NCBI GenBank assembly: GCA_964019155.1 | Contig: CAXHSG010000177.1 | Coordinates: forward strand, 248,001 to 312,000 | Reading direction: 5' to 3' | Source: Osedax fenrisi | Taxonomy: Eukaryota > Annelida > Polychaeta > Sabellida > Siboglinidae | DNA length: 64,000 nt | Shown: piece after piece, positions 13,801 through 26,590 of the stretch | How positions within the stretch are numbered: position 1 is the stretch's first letter | How the letters are laid out: every line of letters starts with the position of its first letter | Notes under the pieces: generated by a model | Databases searched by the model: none | Told to the model about the DNA's origin: nothing | What the model saw: the letters and a program-made list of their open reading frames with translations, nothing else | Position numbers and translations under genes: made by a program

Positions 13801-13915
13801 TGGGTATTAATGATAGCATTAGTTTTAAGTATAACATGGGATTTAATGATAGCATTAGTTTTAAGTATAGCATGGGTGTTAATGATAGCATTAGTTTTAA
13901 GTATAGCATGGATGT
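10892..13915 (+). repeat. Block V, homologous to 57833-60856
   Basis: The variant order here matches the right part of the window at a constant offset of 46,941 bp. For example 10851 pairs with 57792, 12217 with 59158, and 12864 with 59805. Shared marks include the gcattattttaag deletion at about 12199/59143 (also 63655), the agtttagcatggg variant at 12391/59332 and the one-base-short cattagtttaag at about 12850/59791. The match breaks at about 13.9 kb, where the local trimer amplification takes over. Confidence 0.8.
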
Positions 13916-15390
13916 TAATGATATCTTTAGTTTTAAGTATAGCATGGGTTTTAATGATAGCATTAGTTTTAAGTATAGCATGGGTTTTAATGATATCATT
14001 AGTTTTAAGTATAGCATGGGCGTTAATGATATCATTAGTTTTAAGTATAGCATGGGTGTTAATGATAGCTTTAGTTTTAAGTATAGCATGGGTTTTAATG
14101 ATAGCATTAGTTTTAAGTATAGCATGGGTTTTAATGATATCATTAGTTTTAAGTATAGCATGGGCGTTAATGATATCATTAGTTTTAAGTATAGCATGGG
14201 TTTTAATGATAGCATTAGTTTTAAGTATAGCATGGGTTTTAATGATATCATTAGTTTTAAGTATAGCATGGATGTTAATGATATCTTTAGTTGTAAGTAT
14301 AGCATGGGTTTTAATGATAGCATTAGTTTTAAGTATAGCATGGGTTTTAATGATAGCATTAGTTTTAAGTATAGCATGGGTTTTAATGATATCATTAGTT
14401 TTAAGTATAGCATGGGCGTTAATGATATCATTAGTTTTAAGTATAGCATGGGTTTTAATGATAGCATTAGTTTTAAGTATAGCATGGGCGTTAATGATAT
14501 CATTAGTTTTAAGTATAGCATGGATGTTAATGATATCTTTAGTTGTAAGTATAGCATGGGTTTTAATGATAGCATTAGTTTTAAGTATAGCATGGGTTTT
14601 AATGATATCATTAGTTTTAAGTATAGCATGGGCGTTAATGATATCATTAGTTTTAAGTATAGCATGGGTGTTAATGATAGCTTTAGTTTTAAGTATATCA
14701 TGTATGTTAATGATAGCATTAGTTTTAAGTATAGCATGGGTGTCAATGATAGCATTAGTTTTAAGTATAGCATGGATGATAGTGATAGTATTAGTTTTAA
14801 TGATAGCATGGGCGTTAATGATATCATTAGTTTTAAGTATAGCATGGGTGTTAATGATAGCTTTAGTTTTAAGTATAGCATGGGTGTCAATGATAGCATT
14901 AGTTTTAAGTATAGCATGGATGATAGTGATAGTATTAGTTATAAGTATAGCATGGGTATTAATGATAGCATTAGTTATAAGTATAGCATGGGTATTAATG
15001 ATAGCATTAGTTTTAAGTATAACATGGGTTTTAATGATATCATTAGTTTTAAGTATAGCATGGGCGTTAATGATATCATTAGTTTTAAGTATAGCATGGA
15101 TGTTAATGATATCTTTAGTTGTAAGTATAGCATGGGTTTTAATGATAGCATTAGTTTTAAGTATAGCATGGGTTTTAATGATATCATTAGTTTTAAGTAT
15201 AGCATGGGCGTTAATGATATCATTAGTTTTAAGTATAGCATGGGTTTTAATGATAGCATTAGTTTTAAGTATAGCATGGGTTTTAATGATATCATTAGTT
15301 TTAAGTATAGCATGGGCGTTAATGATATCATTAGTTTTAAGTATAGCATGGGTGTTAATGATAGCTTTAGTTTTAAGTATATCATGGATG
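13080..15390 (+). repeat. Amplified trimer zone rich in palindromic GATATC monomers
   Basis: A three-monomer group dominates: gggttttaatgatagc, then gggttttaatgatatc, then gggcgttaatgatatc, 108 bp in all. It is repeated about ten times with occasional ggatgttaatgatatc and gatagctttag monomers between. The gatatc variants make a perfect 14-bp palindrome, TAATGATATCATTA. A further private substitution (tctttagttgtaag) marks three of the insertions, at about 14285, 14540 and 15115. Compared with block V copies elsewhere, this zone is a local expansion. Confidence 0.8.
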
Positions 15391-15699
15391 ATAGTGATAG
15401 TATTAGTTATAAGTATAGCATGGGTATTAATGATAGCATTAGTTTTAAGTATAGCATAGGTGTCAATGATAGCATTAGTTTTAAGTATAGCATGGATGTT
15501 AATGATAGCATTAGTTTTAAGTATAACATGGGTGTTAATTATAGCATTAGTTTTAAGTATAGCATGGGTGTTAATGATAGCATTAGTTTTAATTATAACA
15601 TGGGTGTTAATGATAGCATTAGTTGTAATGATAGCATGGGAGTTAATGATAGCATTTGTTTTAAGTATAGCATGGGTAGTAATGATATCATTAGTTTTA

Positions 15700-17022
15700 A
15701 GTATAGCATGGGTGTTAATGATAGCATTAGTTTTAAGTATAGCATGGGTTTTAATGATATCATTAGTTTTAAGTATAGCATGGGCGTTAATGATATCATT
15801 AGTTTTAAGTATAGCATGGGTGTTAATGATAGCTTTAGTTTTAAGTATAGCATGGGTGTTAATGATAGCTTTAGTTTTAAGTATAGCTTGGGTGTTAATG
15901 ATAGCATTAGTTTTAAGTATAGCATGGATGTTAATGATATCTTTAGTTTTAAGTATAGCATGGGTTTTAATGATAGCATTAGTTTTAAGTATAGCATGGG
16001 TTTTAAAGATATCATTAGTTTTAAGTATAGCATGGGCGTTAATGATATCATTAGTTTTAAGTATAGCATGGGTGTTAATGATAGCTTTAGTTTTAAGTAT
16101 ATCATGTATGTTAATGATAGCATTAGTTTTAAGTATAGCATGGGTGTCAATGATAGCATTAGTTTTAAGTATAGCATGGATGATAGTGATAGTATTAGTT
16201 ATAAGTATAGCATGGGTATTAATGATAGCATTAGTTTTAAGTATAGCATGGGTGTTAATGATAACATTAGTTTTAATGATAGCATTAGTTTTAAGTATAG
16301 CATGGGTATTAATGATAGCATTAGTTTTAAGTATAGCATGGGTGTTAATGATAGAATTAGTTTTAATGATAGCATGGGTGTTAATGATAGCATTAGTTTT
16401 AATGATAGCATTAGTTTTAAGTATAGCATGGGTATTTATGATAGCATTAGTTTTAAGTATAGCATGGGTGTTAATAATAGCTTTACTTTTAAGTATAACA
16501 TGGATGTTAATGATAGCATTAGTTTTAAGTATAGCATGGGTGTTAATGATAACATTAGTTTTAATGATAGCATTAGTTTTAAGTATAACATGGGATTTAA
16601 TGATAGCATTAGTTTTAAGTATAGCATGGGTGTCAATGATAGCATTAGTTTTAAGTATAGCATGGATGTTAATGATAGCATTAGTTTTAAGTATAACATG
16701 GGTGTTAATGATAGCATTAGTTTTAAGTATAGCATGGGTGTTAATGATAGCATTAGTTTTAATTATAACATGGGTGTTAATGATAGCATTAGTTGTAATG
16801 ATAGCATGGGAGTTAATGATAGCATTTGTTTTAAGTATAGCATGGGTAGTAATGATATCATTAGTTTTAAGTATAGCATGGGTGTTAATGATAGCTTTAG
16901 TTTTAAGTATAGCATGGGTGTTAATGATAGCATTAGTTTTAAGTATAGCATGGATATTAATGATATCTTTAGTTTTAAGTATAGCATGGGTTTTAATGAT
17001 AGTATTAGTTTTAAGTATAGCA
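15700..17022 (+). repeat. Higher-order unit U1 (partial)
   Basis: This is the first, incomplete member of a ladder of long units that end in the diagnostic gcataggttttaatgatatc (TAG in place of TGG) at 17022. It carries the ladder's other marks: agtatagcttgggtg near 15888, gttttaaagatatc near 16010, gggtatttatgatagc near 16433 and the gaattagttttaatgatag half-monomer run near 16350. Its left end grades into the trimer zone and block V-like monomers. Confidence 0.75.
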
Positions 17023-19343
17023 TAGGTTTTAATGATATCATTAGTTTTAAGTATAGCATGGGCGTTAATGATATCATTAGTTTTAAGTATAGCATGGGTG
17101 TTAATGATAGCTTTAGTTTTAAGTATATCATGTATGTTAATGATAGCATTAGTTTTAAGTATAGCATGGGTGTCAACGATAGCATTAGTTTTAAGTATAG
17201 CATGGATGATAGTGATAGTATTAGTTATAAGTATAGCATGGGTATTAATGATAGCATTATTTATAAGTATAGCATGGGTATTAATGATAGCATTAGTTTT
17301 AAGTATAACATGGGATTTAATGATAGCATTAGTTTTAAGTATAGCATGGGTGTCAATGATAGCATTAGTTTTAAGTATAGCATGGATGTTAATGATAGCA
17401 TTAGTTTTAAGTATAACATGGGTGTTAATGATAGCATTAGTTTAAGTATAGCATGGGTGTTAATGATAGCATTAGTTTTAAGTATAGCATGGGTATTAAT
17501 GATAGCATTAGTTTTAAGTATAGTTGGTGTGTTAATGATAGCATTAGTTTTAAGTATAGCATGGGTGTTAATGATATCATTAGTTTTAATGATAGCATGG
17601 GTGTTAATGATAGCATTAGTTTTAAGTATAGCATGGGTTTTAATGATATCATTAGTTTTAAGTATAGCATGGGCGTTAATGATATCATTAGTTTTAAGTA
17701 TAGCATGGGTGTTAATGATAGCTTTAGTTTTAAGTATAGCATGGGTGTTAATGATAGCTTTAGTTTTAAGTATAGCTTGGGTGTTAATGATAGCATTAGT
17801 TTTAAGTATAGCATGGATGTTAATGATATCTTTAGTTTTAAGTATAGCATGGGTTTTAATGATAGCATTAGTTTTAAGTATAGCATGGGTTTTAATGATA
17901 TCATTAGTTTTAAGTATAGCATGGGCGTTAATGATATCATTAGTTTTAAGTATAGCATGGGTGTTAATGATAGCTTTAGTTTTAAGTATATCATGTATGT
18001 TAATGATAGCATTAGTTTTAAGTATAGCATGGGTGTCAATGATAGCATTAGTTTTAAGTATAGCATGGGTTTTAATGATATCATTAGTTTTAAGTATAGC
18101 ATGGGCGTTAATGATATCATTAGTTTTAAGTATAGCATGGGTGTTAATGATAGCTTTAGTTTTAAGTATAGCATGGGTGTTAATGATAGCTTTAGTTTTA
18201 AGTATAGCTTTGGTGTTAATGATAGCATTAGTTTTAAGTATAGCATGGATGTTAATGATATCTTTAGTTTTAAGTATAGCATGGGTTTTAATGATAGCAT
18301 TAGTTTTAAGTATAGCATGGGTTTTAAAGATATCATTAGTTTTAAGTATAGCATGGGCGTTAATGATATCATTAGTTTTAAGTATAGCATGGGTGTTAAT
18401 GATAGCTTTAGTTTTAAGTATATCATGTATGTTAATGATAGCATTAGTTTTAAGTATAGCATGGGTGTCAATGATAGCATTAGTTTTAAGTATAGCATGG
18501 ATGATAGTGATAGTATTAGTTATAAGTATAGCATGGGTATTAATGATAGCATTAGTTTTAAGTATAGCATGGGTGTTAATGATAACATTAGTTTTAATGA
18601 TAGCATTAGTTTTAAGTATAGCATGGGTATTAATGATAGCATTAGTTTTAAGTATAGCATGGGTGTTAATGATAGAATTAGTTTTAATGATAGCATGGGT
18701 GTTAATGATAGCATTAGTTTTAATGATAGCATTAGTTTTAAGTATAGCATGGGTATTTATGATAGCATTAGTTTTAAGTATAGCATGGGTGTTAATAATA
18801 GCTTTACTTTTAAGTATAACATGGATGTTAATGATAGCATTAGTTTTAAGTATAGCATGGGTGTTAATGATAACATTAGTTTTAATGATAGCATTAGTTT
18901 TAAGTATAACATGGGATTTAATGATAGCATTAGTTTTAAGTATAGCATGGGTGTCAATGATAGCATTAGTTTTAAGTATAGCATGGATGTTAATGATAGC
19001 ATTAGTTTTAAGTATAACATGGGTGTTAATGATAGCATTAGTTTTAAGTATAGCATGGGTGTTAATGATAGCATTAGTTTTAATTATAACATGGGTGTTA
19101 ATGATAGCATTAGTTGTAATGATAGCATGGGAGTTAATGATAGCATTTGTTTTAAGTATAGCATGGGTAGTAATGATATCATTAGTTTTAAGTATAGCAT
19201 GGGTGTTAATGATAGCTTTAGTTTTAAGTATAGCATGGGTGTTAATGATAGCATTAGTTTTAAGTATAGCATGGATATTAATGATATCTTTAGTTTTAAG
19301 TATAGCATGGGTTTTAATGATAGTATTAGTTTTAAGTATAGCA
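17023..19343 (+). repeat. Higher-order unit U2, 2,321 bp with an internal 432-bp duplication
   Basis: U2 is bounded by the gcatagg marks at 17022 and 19343. It equals the 1,889-bp basic unit plus 432 bp. The surplus is a tandem duplication of twelve monomers, 17633-18064 and 18065-18496. The copies differ at agtatagcttggg versus agtatagctttgg and at gttttaatgatatc versus gttttaaagatatc. Confidence 0.8.
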
Positions 19344-20369
19344 TAGGTTTTAATGATATCATTAGTTTTAAGTATAGCATGGGCGTTAATGATATCATTA
19401 GTTTTAAGTATAGCATGGGTGTTAATGATAGCTTTAGTTTTAAGTATATCATGTATGTTAATGATAGCATTAGTTTTAAGTATAGCATGGGTGTCAATGA
19501 TAGCATTAGTTTTAAGTATAGCATGGATGATAGTGATAGTATTAGTTATAAGTATAGCATGGGTATTAATGATAGCATTAGTTTTAAGTATAGCATGGGT
19601 GTTAATGATAACATTAGTTTTAATGATAGCATTAGTTTTAAGTATAGCATGGGTATTAATGATAGCATTAGTTTTAAGTATAGCATGGGTGTTAATGATA
19701 GAATTAGTTTTAATGATAGCATGGGTGTTAATGATAGCATTAGTTTTAATGATAGCATTAGTTTTAAGTATAGCATGGGTATTTATGATAGCATTAGTTT
19801 TAAGTATAGCATGGGTGTTAATAATAGCTTTACTTTTAAGTATAACATGGATGTTAATGATAGCATTAGTTTTAAGTATAGCATGGGTGTTAATGATAAC
19901 ATTAGTTTTAATGATAGCATTAGTTTTAAGTATAACATGGGATTTAATGATAGCATTAGTTTTAAGTATAGCATGGGTGTCAATGATAGCATTAGTTTTA
20001 AGTATAGCATGGATGTTAATGATAGCATTAGTTTTAAGTATAACATGGGTGTTAATGATAGCATTAGTTTTAAGTATAGCATGGGTGTTAATGATAGCAT
20101 TAGTTTTAATTATAACATGGGTGTTAATGATAGCATTAGTTGTAATGATAGCATGGGAGTTAATGATAGCATTTGTTTTAAGTATAGCATGGGTAGTAAT
20201 GATATCATTAGTTTTAAGTATAGCATGGGTGTTAATGATAGCTTTAGTTTTAAGTATAGCATGGGTGTTAATGATAGCATTAGTTTTAAGTATAGCATGG
20301 ATATTAATGATATCTTTAGTTTTAAGTATAGCATGGGTTTTAATGATAGTATTAGTTTTAAGTATAGCA
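19344..20369 (+). repeat. Higher-order unit U3, 1,026 bp, internally deleted
   Basis: U3 lies between gcatagg marks at 19343 and 20369. It is 863 bp shorter than the 1,889-bp unit, which is 48 x 18 minus 1. The missing part runs from the ggatgatagtgatag group of one cycle to the equivalent group of the next and includes the one-base-short cattagtttaag monomer, so the unit has no net frame offset (57 x 18 exactly). This is the product expected from unequal exchange between two similar groups within a unit. Confidence 0.8.
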
Positions 20370-22258
20370 TAGGTTTTAATGATATCATTAGTTTTAAGTA
20401 TAGCATGGGCGTTAATGATATCATTAGTTTTAAGTATAGCATGGGTGTTAATGATAGCTTTAGTTTTAAGTATATCATGTATGTTAATGATAGCATTAGT
20501 TTTAAGTATAGCATGGGTGTCAACGATAGCATTAGTTTTAAGTATAGCATGGATGATAGTGATAGTATTAGTTATAAGTATAGCATGGGTATTAATGATA
20601 GCATTATTTATAAGTATAGCATGGGTATTAATGATAGCATTAGTTTTAAGTATAACATGGGATTTAATGATAGCATTAGTTTTAAGTATAGCATGGGTGT
20701 CAATGATAGCATTAGTTTTAAGTATAGCATGGATGTTAATGATAGCATTAGTTTTAAGTATAACATGGGTGTTAATGATAGCATTAGTTTAAGTATAGCA
20801 TGGGTGTTAATGATAGCATTAGTTTTAAGTATAGCATGGGTATTAATGATAGCATTAGTTTTAAGTATAGTTGGTGTGTTAATGATAGCATTAGTTTTAA
20901 GTATAGCATGGGTGTTAATGATATCATTAGTTTTAATGATAGCATGGGTGTTAATGATAGCATTAGTTTTAAGTATAGCATGGGTTTTAATGATATCATT
21001 AGTTTTAAGTATAGCATGGGCGTTAATGATATCATTAGTTTTAAGTATAGCATGGGTGTTAATGATAGCTTTAGTTTTAAGTATAGCATGGGTGTTAATG
21101 ATAGCTTTAGTTTTAAGTATAGCTTGGGTGTTAATGATAGCATTAGTTTTAAGTATAGCATGGATGTTAATGATATCTTTAGTTTTAAGTATAGCATGGG
21201 TTTTAATGATAGCATTAGTTTTAAGTATAGCATGGGTTTTAATGATATCATTAGTTTTAAGTATAGCATGGGCGTTAATGATATCATTAGTTTTAAGTAT
21301 AGCATGGGTGTTAATGATAGCTTTAGTTTTAAGTATATCATGTATGTTAATGATAGCATTAGTTTTAAGTATAGCATGGGTGTCAATGATAGCATTAGTT
21401 TTAAGTATAGCATGGATGATAGTGATAGTATTAGTTATAAGTATAGCATGGGTATTAATGATAGCATTAGTTTTAAGTATAGCATGGGTGTTAATGATAA
21501 CATTAGTTTTAATGATAGCATTAGTTTTAAGTATAGCATGGGTATTAATGATAGCATTAGTTTTAAGTATAGCATGGGTGTTAATGATAGAATTAGTTTT
21601 AATGATAGCATGGGTGTTAATGATAGCATTAGTTTTAATGATAGCATTAGTTTTAAGTATAGCATGGGTATTTATGATAGCATTAGTTTTAAGTATAGCA
21701 TGGGTGTTAATAATAGCTTTACTTTTAAGTATAACATGGATGTTAATGATAGCATTAGTTTTAAGTATAGCATGGGTGTTAATGATAACATTAGTTTTAA
21801 TGATAGCATTAGTTTTAAGTATAACATGGGATTTAATGATAGCATTAGTTTTAAGTATAGCATGGGTGTCAATGATAGCATTAGTTTTAAGTATAGCATG
21901 GATGTTAATGATAGCATTAGTTTTAAGTATAACATGGGTGTTAATGATAGCATTAGTTTTAAGTATAGCATGGGTGTTAATGATAGCATTAGTTTTAATT
22001 ATAACATGGGTGTTAATGATAGCATTAGTTGTAATGATAGCATGGGAGTTAATGATAGCATTTGTTTTAAGTATAGCATGGGTAGTAATGATATCATTAG
22101 TTTTAAGTATAGCATGGGTGTTAATGATATCTTTAGTTTTAAGTATAGCATGGGTGTTAATGATAGCATTAGTTTTAAGTATAGCATGGATATTAATGAT
22201 ATCTTTAGTTTTAAGTATAGCATGGGTTTTAATGATAGTATTAGTTTTAAGTATAGCA
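20370..22258 (+). repeat. Higher-order unit U4, 1,889 bp (basic form)
   Basis: U4 is the full-length form of the ladder unit, 105 half-monomers minus one base, bounded by gcatagg marks at 20369 and 22258. The minus-one comes from cattagtttaag at about 20786. It differs from U5 by few substitutions, for example gatatctttag at about 22127 where U5 has gatagctttag. Confidence 0.82.
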
Positions 22259-24147
22259 TAGGTTTTAATGATATCATTAGTTTTAAGTATAGCATGGGCG
22301 TTAATGATATCATTAGTTTTAAGTATAGCATGGGTGTTAATGATAGCTTTAGTTTTAAGTATATCATGTATGTTAATGATAGCATTAGTTTTAAGTATAG
22401 CATGGGTGTCAACGATAGCATTAGTTTTAAGTATAGCATGGATGATAGTGATAGTATTAGTTATAAGTATAGCATGGGTATTAATGATAGCATTATTTAT
22501 AAGTATAGCATGGGTATTAATGATAGCATTAGTTTTAAGTATAACATGGGATTTAATGATAGCATTAGTTTTAAGTATAGCATGGGTGTCAATGATAGCA
22601 TTAGTTTTAAGTATAGCATGGATGTTAATGATAGCATTAGTTTTAAGTATAACATGGGTGTTAATGATAGCATTAGTTTAAGTATAGCATGGGTGTTAAT
22701 GATAGCATTAGTTTTAAGTATAGCATGGGTATTAATGATAGCATTAGTTTTAAGTATAGTTGGTGTGTTAATGATAGCATTAGTTTTAAGTATAGCATGG
22801 GTGTTAATGATATCATTAGTTTTAATGATAGCATGGGTGTTAATGATAGCATTAGTTTTAAGTATAGCATGGGTTTTAATGATATCATTAGTTTTAAGTA
22901 TAGCATGGGCGTTAATGATATCATTAGTTTTAAGTATAGCATGGGTGTTAATGATAGCTTTAGTTTTAAGTATAGCATGGGTGTTAATGATAGCTTTAGT
23001 TTTAAGTATAGCTTGGGTGTTAATGATAGCATTAGTTTTAAGTATAGCATGGATGTTAATGATATCTTTAGTTTTAAGTATAGCATGGGTTTTAATGATA
23101 GCATTAGTTTTAAGTATAGCATGGGTTTTAATGATATCATTAGTTTTAAGTATAGCATGGGCGTTAATGATATCATTAGTTTTAAGTATAGCATGGGTGT
23201 TAATGATAGCTTTAGTTTTAAGTATATCATGTATGTTAATGATAGCATTAGTTTTAAGTATAGCATGGGTGTCAATGATAGCATTAGTTTTAAGTATAGC
23301 ATGGATGATAGTGATAGTATTAGTTATAAGTATAGCATGGGTATTAATGATAGCATTAGTTTTAAGTATAGCATGGGTGTTAATGATAACATTAGTTTTA
23401 ATGATAGCATTAGTTTTAAGTATAGCATGGGTATTAATGATAGCATTAGTTTTAAGTATAGCATGGGTGTTAATGATAGAATTAGTTTTAATGATAGCAT
23501 GGGTGTTAATGATAGCATTAGTTTTAATGATAGCATTAGTTTTAAGTATAGCATGGGTATTTATGATAGCATTAGTTTTAAGTATAGCATGGGTGTTAAT
23601 AATAGCTTTACTTTTAAGTATAACATGGATGTTAATGATAGCATTAGTTTTAAGTATAGCATGGGTGTTAATGATAACATTAGTTTTAATGATAGCATTA
23701 GTTTTAAGTATAACATGGGATTTAATGATAGCATTAGTTTTAAGTATAGCATGGGTGTCAATGATAGCATTAGTTTTAAGTATAGCATGGATGTTAATGA
23801 TAGCATTAGTTTTAAGTATAACATGGGTGTTAATGATAGCATTAGTTTTAAGTATAGCATGGGTGTTAATGATAGCATTAGTTTTAATTATAACATGGGT
23901 GTTAATGATAGCATTAGTTGTAATGATAGCATGGGAGTTAATGATAGCATTTGTTTTAAGTATAGCATGGGTAGTAATGATATCATTAGTTTTAAGTATA
24001 GCATGGGTGTTAATGATAGCTTTAGTTTTAAGTATAGCATGGGTGTTAATGATAGCATTAGTTTTAAGTATAGCATGGATATTAATGATATCTTTAGTTT
24101 TAAGTATAGCATGGGTTTTAATGATAGTATTAGTTTTAAGTATAGCA
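22259..24147 (+). repeat. Higher-order unit U5, 1,889 bp (basic form)
   Basis: U5 is bounded by gcatagg marks at 22258 and 24147 and has exactly the length of U4. It carries the same one-base-short cattagtttaag at about 22675, the agtatagttggtgtg monomer near 22755 and the gcattatttataag variant near 22492. It and U4 look like the most recent full-unit duplication of the ladder. Confidence 0.82.
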
Positions 24148-26054
24148 TAGGTTTTAATGATATCATTAGTTTTAAGTATAGCATGGGCGTTAATGATATC
24201 ATTAGTTTTAAGTATAGCATGGGTGTTAATGATAGCTTTAGTTTTAAGTATATCATGTATGTTAATGATAGCATTAGTTTTAAGTATAGCATGGGTGTCA
24301 ACGATAGCATTAGTTTTAAGTATAGCATGGATGATAGTGATAGTATTAGTTATAAGTATAGCATGGGTATTAATGATAGCATTAGTTATAAGTATAGCAT
24401 GGGTATTAATGATAGCATTAGTTTTAAGTATAACATGGGATTTAATGATAGCATTAGTTTTAAGTATAGCATGGGTGTCAATGATAGCATTAGTTTTAAG
24501 TATAGCATGGATGTTAATGATAGCATTAGTTTTAAGTATAACATGGGTGTTAATGATAGCATTAGTTTAAGTATAGCATGGGTGTTAATGATAGCATTAG
24601 TTTTAAGTATATCATGGGTATTAATGATAGCATTAGTTTTAAGTATAGTTGGTGTGTTAATGATAGCATTAGTTTTAAGTATAGCATGGGTGTTAATGAT
24701 ATCATTAGTTTTAAGTATAGCATGGATTTTAATGATATCTTTAGTTTTAAGTATAGAATGGGTGTTAATGATAGCATTAGTTTTAAGTATAGCATGGGTT
24801 TTAATGATATCATTAGTTTTAAGTATAGCATGGGCGTTAATGATATCATTAGTTTTAAGTATAGCATGGGTGTTAATGATAGCTTTAGTTTTAAGTATAG
24901 CATGGGTGTTAATGATAGCTTTAGTTTTAAGTATAGCTTGGGTGTTAATGATAGCATTAGTTTTAAGTATAGCATGGATGTTAATGATATCTTTAGTTTT
25001 AAGTATAGCATGGGTTTTAATGATAGCATTAGTTTTAAGTATAGCATGGGTTTTAATGATATCATTAGTTTTAAGTATAGCATGGGCGTTAATGATATCA
25101 TTAGTTTTAAGTATAGCATGGGTGTTAATGATAGCTTTAGTTTTAAGTATATCATGTATGTTAATGATAGCATTAGTTTTAAGTATAGCATGGGTGTCAA
25201 TGATAGCATTAGTTTTAAGTATAGCATGGATGATAGTGATAGTATTAGTTATAAGTATAGCATGGGTATTAATGATAGCATTAGTTTTAAGTATAGCATG
25301 GGTGTTAATGATAACATTAGTTTTAATGATAGCATTAGTTTTAAGTATAGCATGGGTATTAATGATAGCATTAGTTTTAAGTATAGCATGGGTGTTAATG
25401 ATAGAATTAGTTTTAATGATAGCATGGGTATTAATGATAGCATTAGTTTTAAGTATAGCATGGGTATTTATGATAGCATTAGTTTTAAGTATAGCATGGG
25501 TGTTAATAATAGCTTTACTTTTAAGTATAACATGGATGTTAATGATAGCATTAGTTTTAAGTATAGCATGGGTGTTAATGATAACATTAGTTTTAATGAT
25601 AGCATTAGTTTTAAGTATAACATGGGATTTAATGATAGCATTAGTTTTAAGTATAGCATGGGTGTCAATGATAGCATTAGTTTTAAGTATAGCATGGATG
25701 TTAATGATAGCATTAGTTTTAAGTATAACATGGGTGTTAATGATAGCATTAGTTTTAAGTATAGCATGGGTGTTAATGATAGCATTAGTTTTAATTATAA
25801 CATGGGTGTTAATGATAGCATTAGTTGTAATGATAGCATGGGAGTTAATGATAGCATTTGTTTTAAGTATAGCATGGGTAGTAATGATATCATTAGTTTT
25901 AAGTATAGCATGGGTGTTAATGATAGCTTTAGTTTTAAGTATAGCATGGGTGTTAATGATAGCATTAGTTTTAAGTATAGCATGGATATTAATGATATCT
26001 TTAGTTTTAAGTATAGCATGGGTTTTAATGATAGTATTAGTTTTAAGTATAGCA
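24148..26054 (+). repeat. Higher-order unit U6, 1,907 bp variant
   Basis: U6 is bounded by gcatagg marks at 24147 and 26054. It is 18 bp longer than the basic unit, the net of small half-monomer gains and losses. Around 24700-24770 it has a private insertion (ggattttaatgatatc, then agtatagaatggg). Near 25430 the usual B-C-B-B half-monomer run is shorter. Confidence 0.78.
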
Positions 26055-26590
26055 TAGGTTTTAATGATATCATTAGTTTTAAGTATAGCATGGGCGTTAA
26101 TGATAGATTTAGTTTTAAGTATATCATGTATGTTAATGATAGCATTAGTTTTAAGTATAGCATGGGTGTCAACGATAGCATTAGTTTTAAGTATAGCATG
26201 GATGATAGTGATAGTATTAGTTATAAGTATAGCATGGGTATTAATGATAGCATTAGTTATAAGTATAGCATGGGTATTAATGATAGCATTAGTTTTAAGT
26301 ATAACATGGGATTTAATGATAGCATTAGTTTTAAGTATAGCATGGGTGTCAATGATAGCATTAGTTTTAAGTATAGCATGGATGTTAATGATAGCATTAG
26401 TTTTAAGTATAACATGGGTGTTAATGATAGCATTAGTTTAAGTATAGCATGGGTGTTAATGATAGCATTAGTTTTAAGTATAGCATGGGTATTAATGATA
26501 GCATTAGTTTTAAGTATAGTTAGTGTGTTAATGATAGCATTAGTTTTAAGTATAGCATGGGTGTTAATGATATCATTAGTTTTAATGATA
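26055..26590 (+). repeat. Truncated higher-order unit U7
   Basis: After the last gcatagg mark the ladder continues for about 0.5 kb, with a two-monomer shortening near 26100 and a variant agtatagttagtgtg monomer near 26520. It then diverges into a mosaic. This marks the right edge of the ladder. Confidence 0.7.

Noticed and set aside
13080..15390. Replication origin or hairpin terminator from the TAATGATATCATTA palindromes
   Set aside because: The dyads are short, AT-rich and shared with monomers across the array. No unique initiator site, U-tract context or gene end accompanies them.
12864..19346. Very long open frame (2,160 codons), and dozens of shorter ones on both strands, as repeat-protein genes
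   Set aside because: They follow from a 36-bp period with four stop-free frames. They overlap on both strands, begin and end at random variant monomers, and change frame inside at one-base deletions (near 17436 here). There is no start context, intron signal, codon bias or unique domain.
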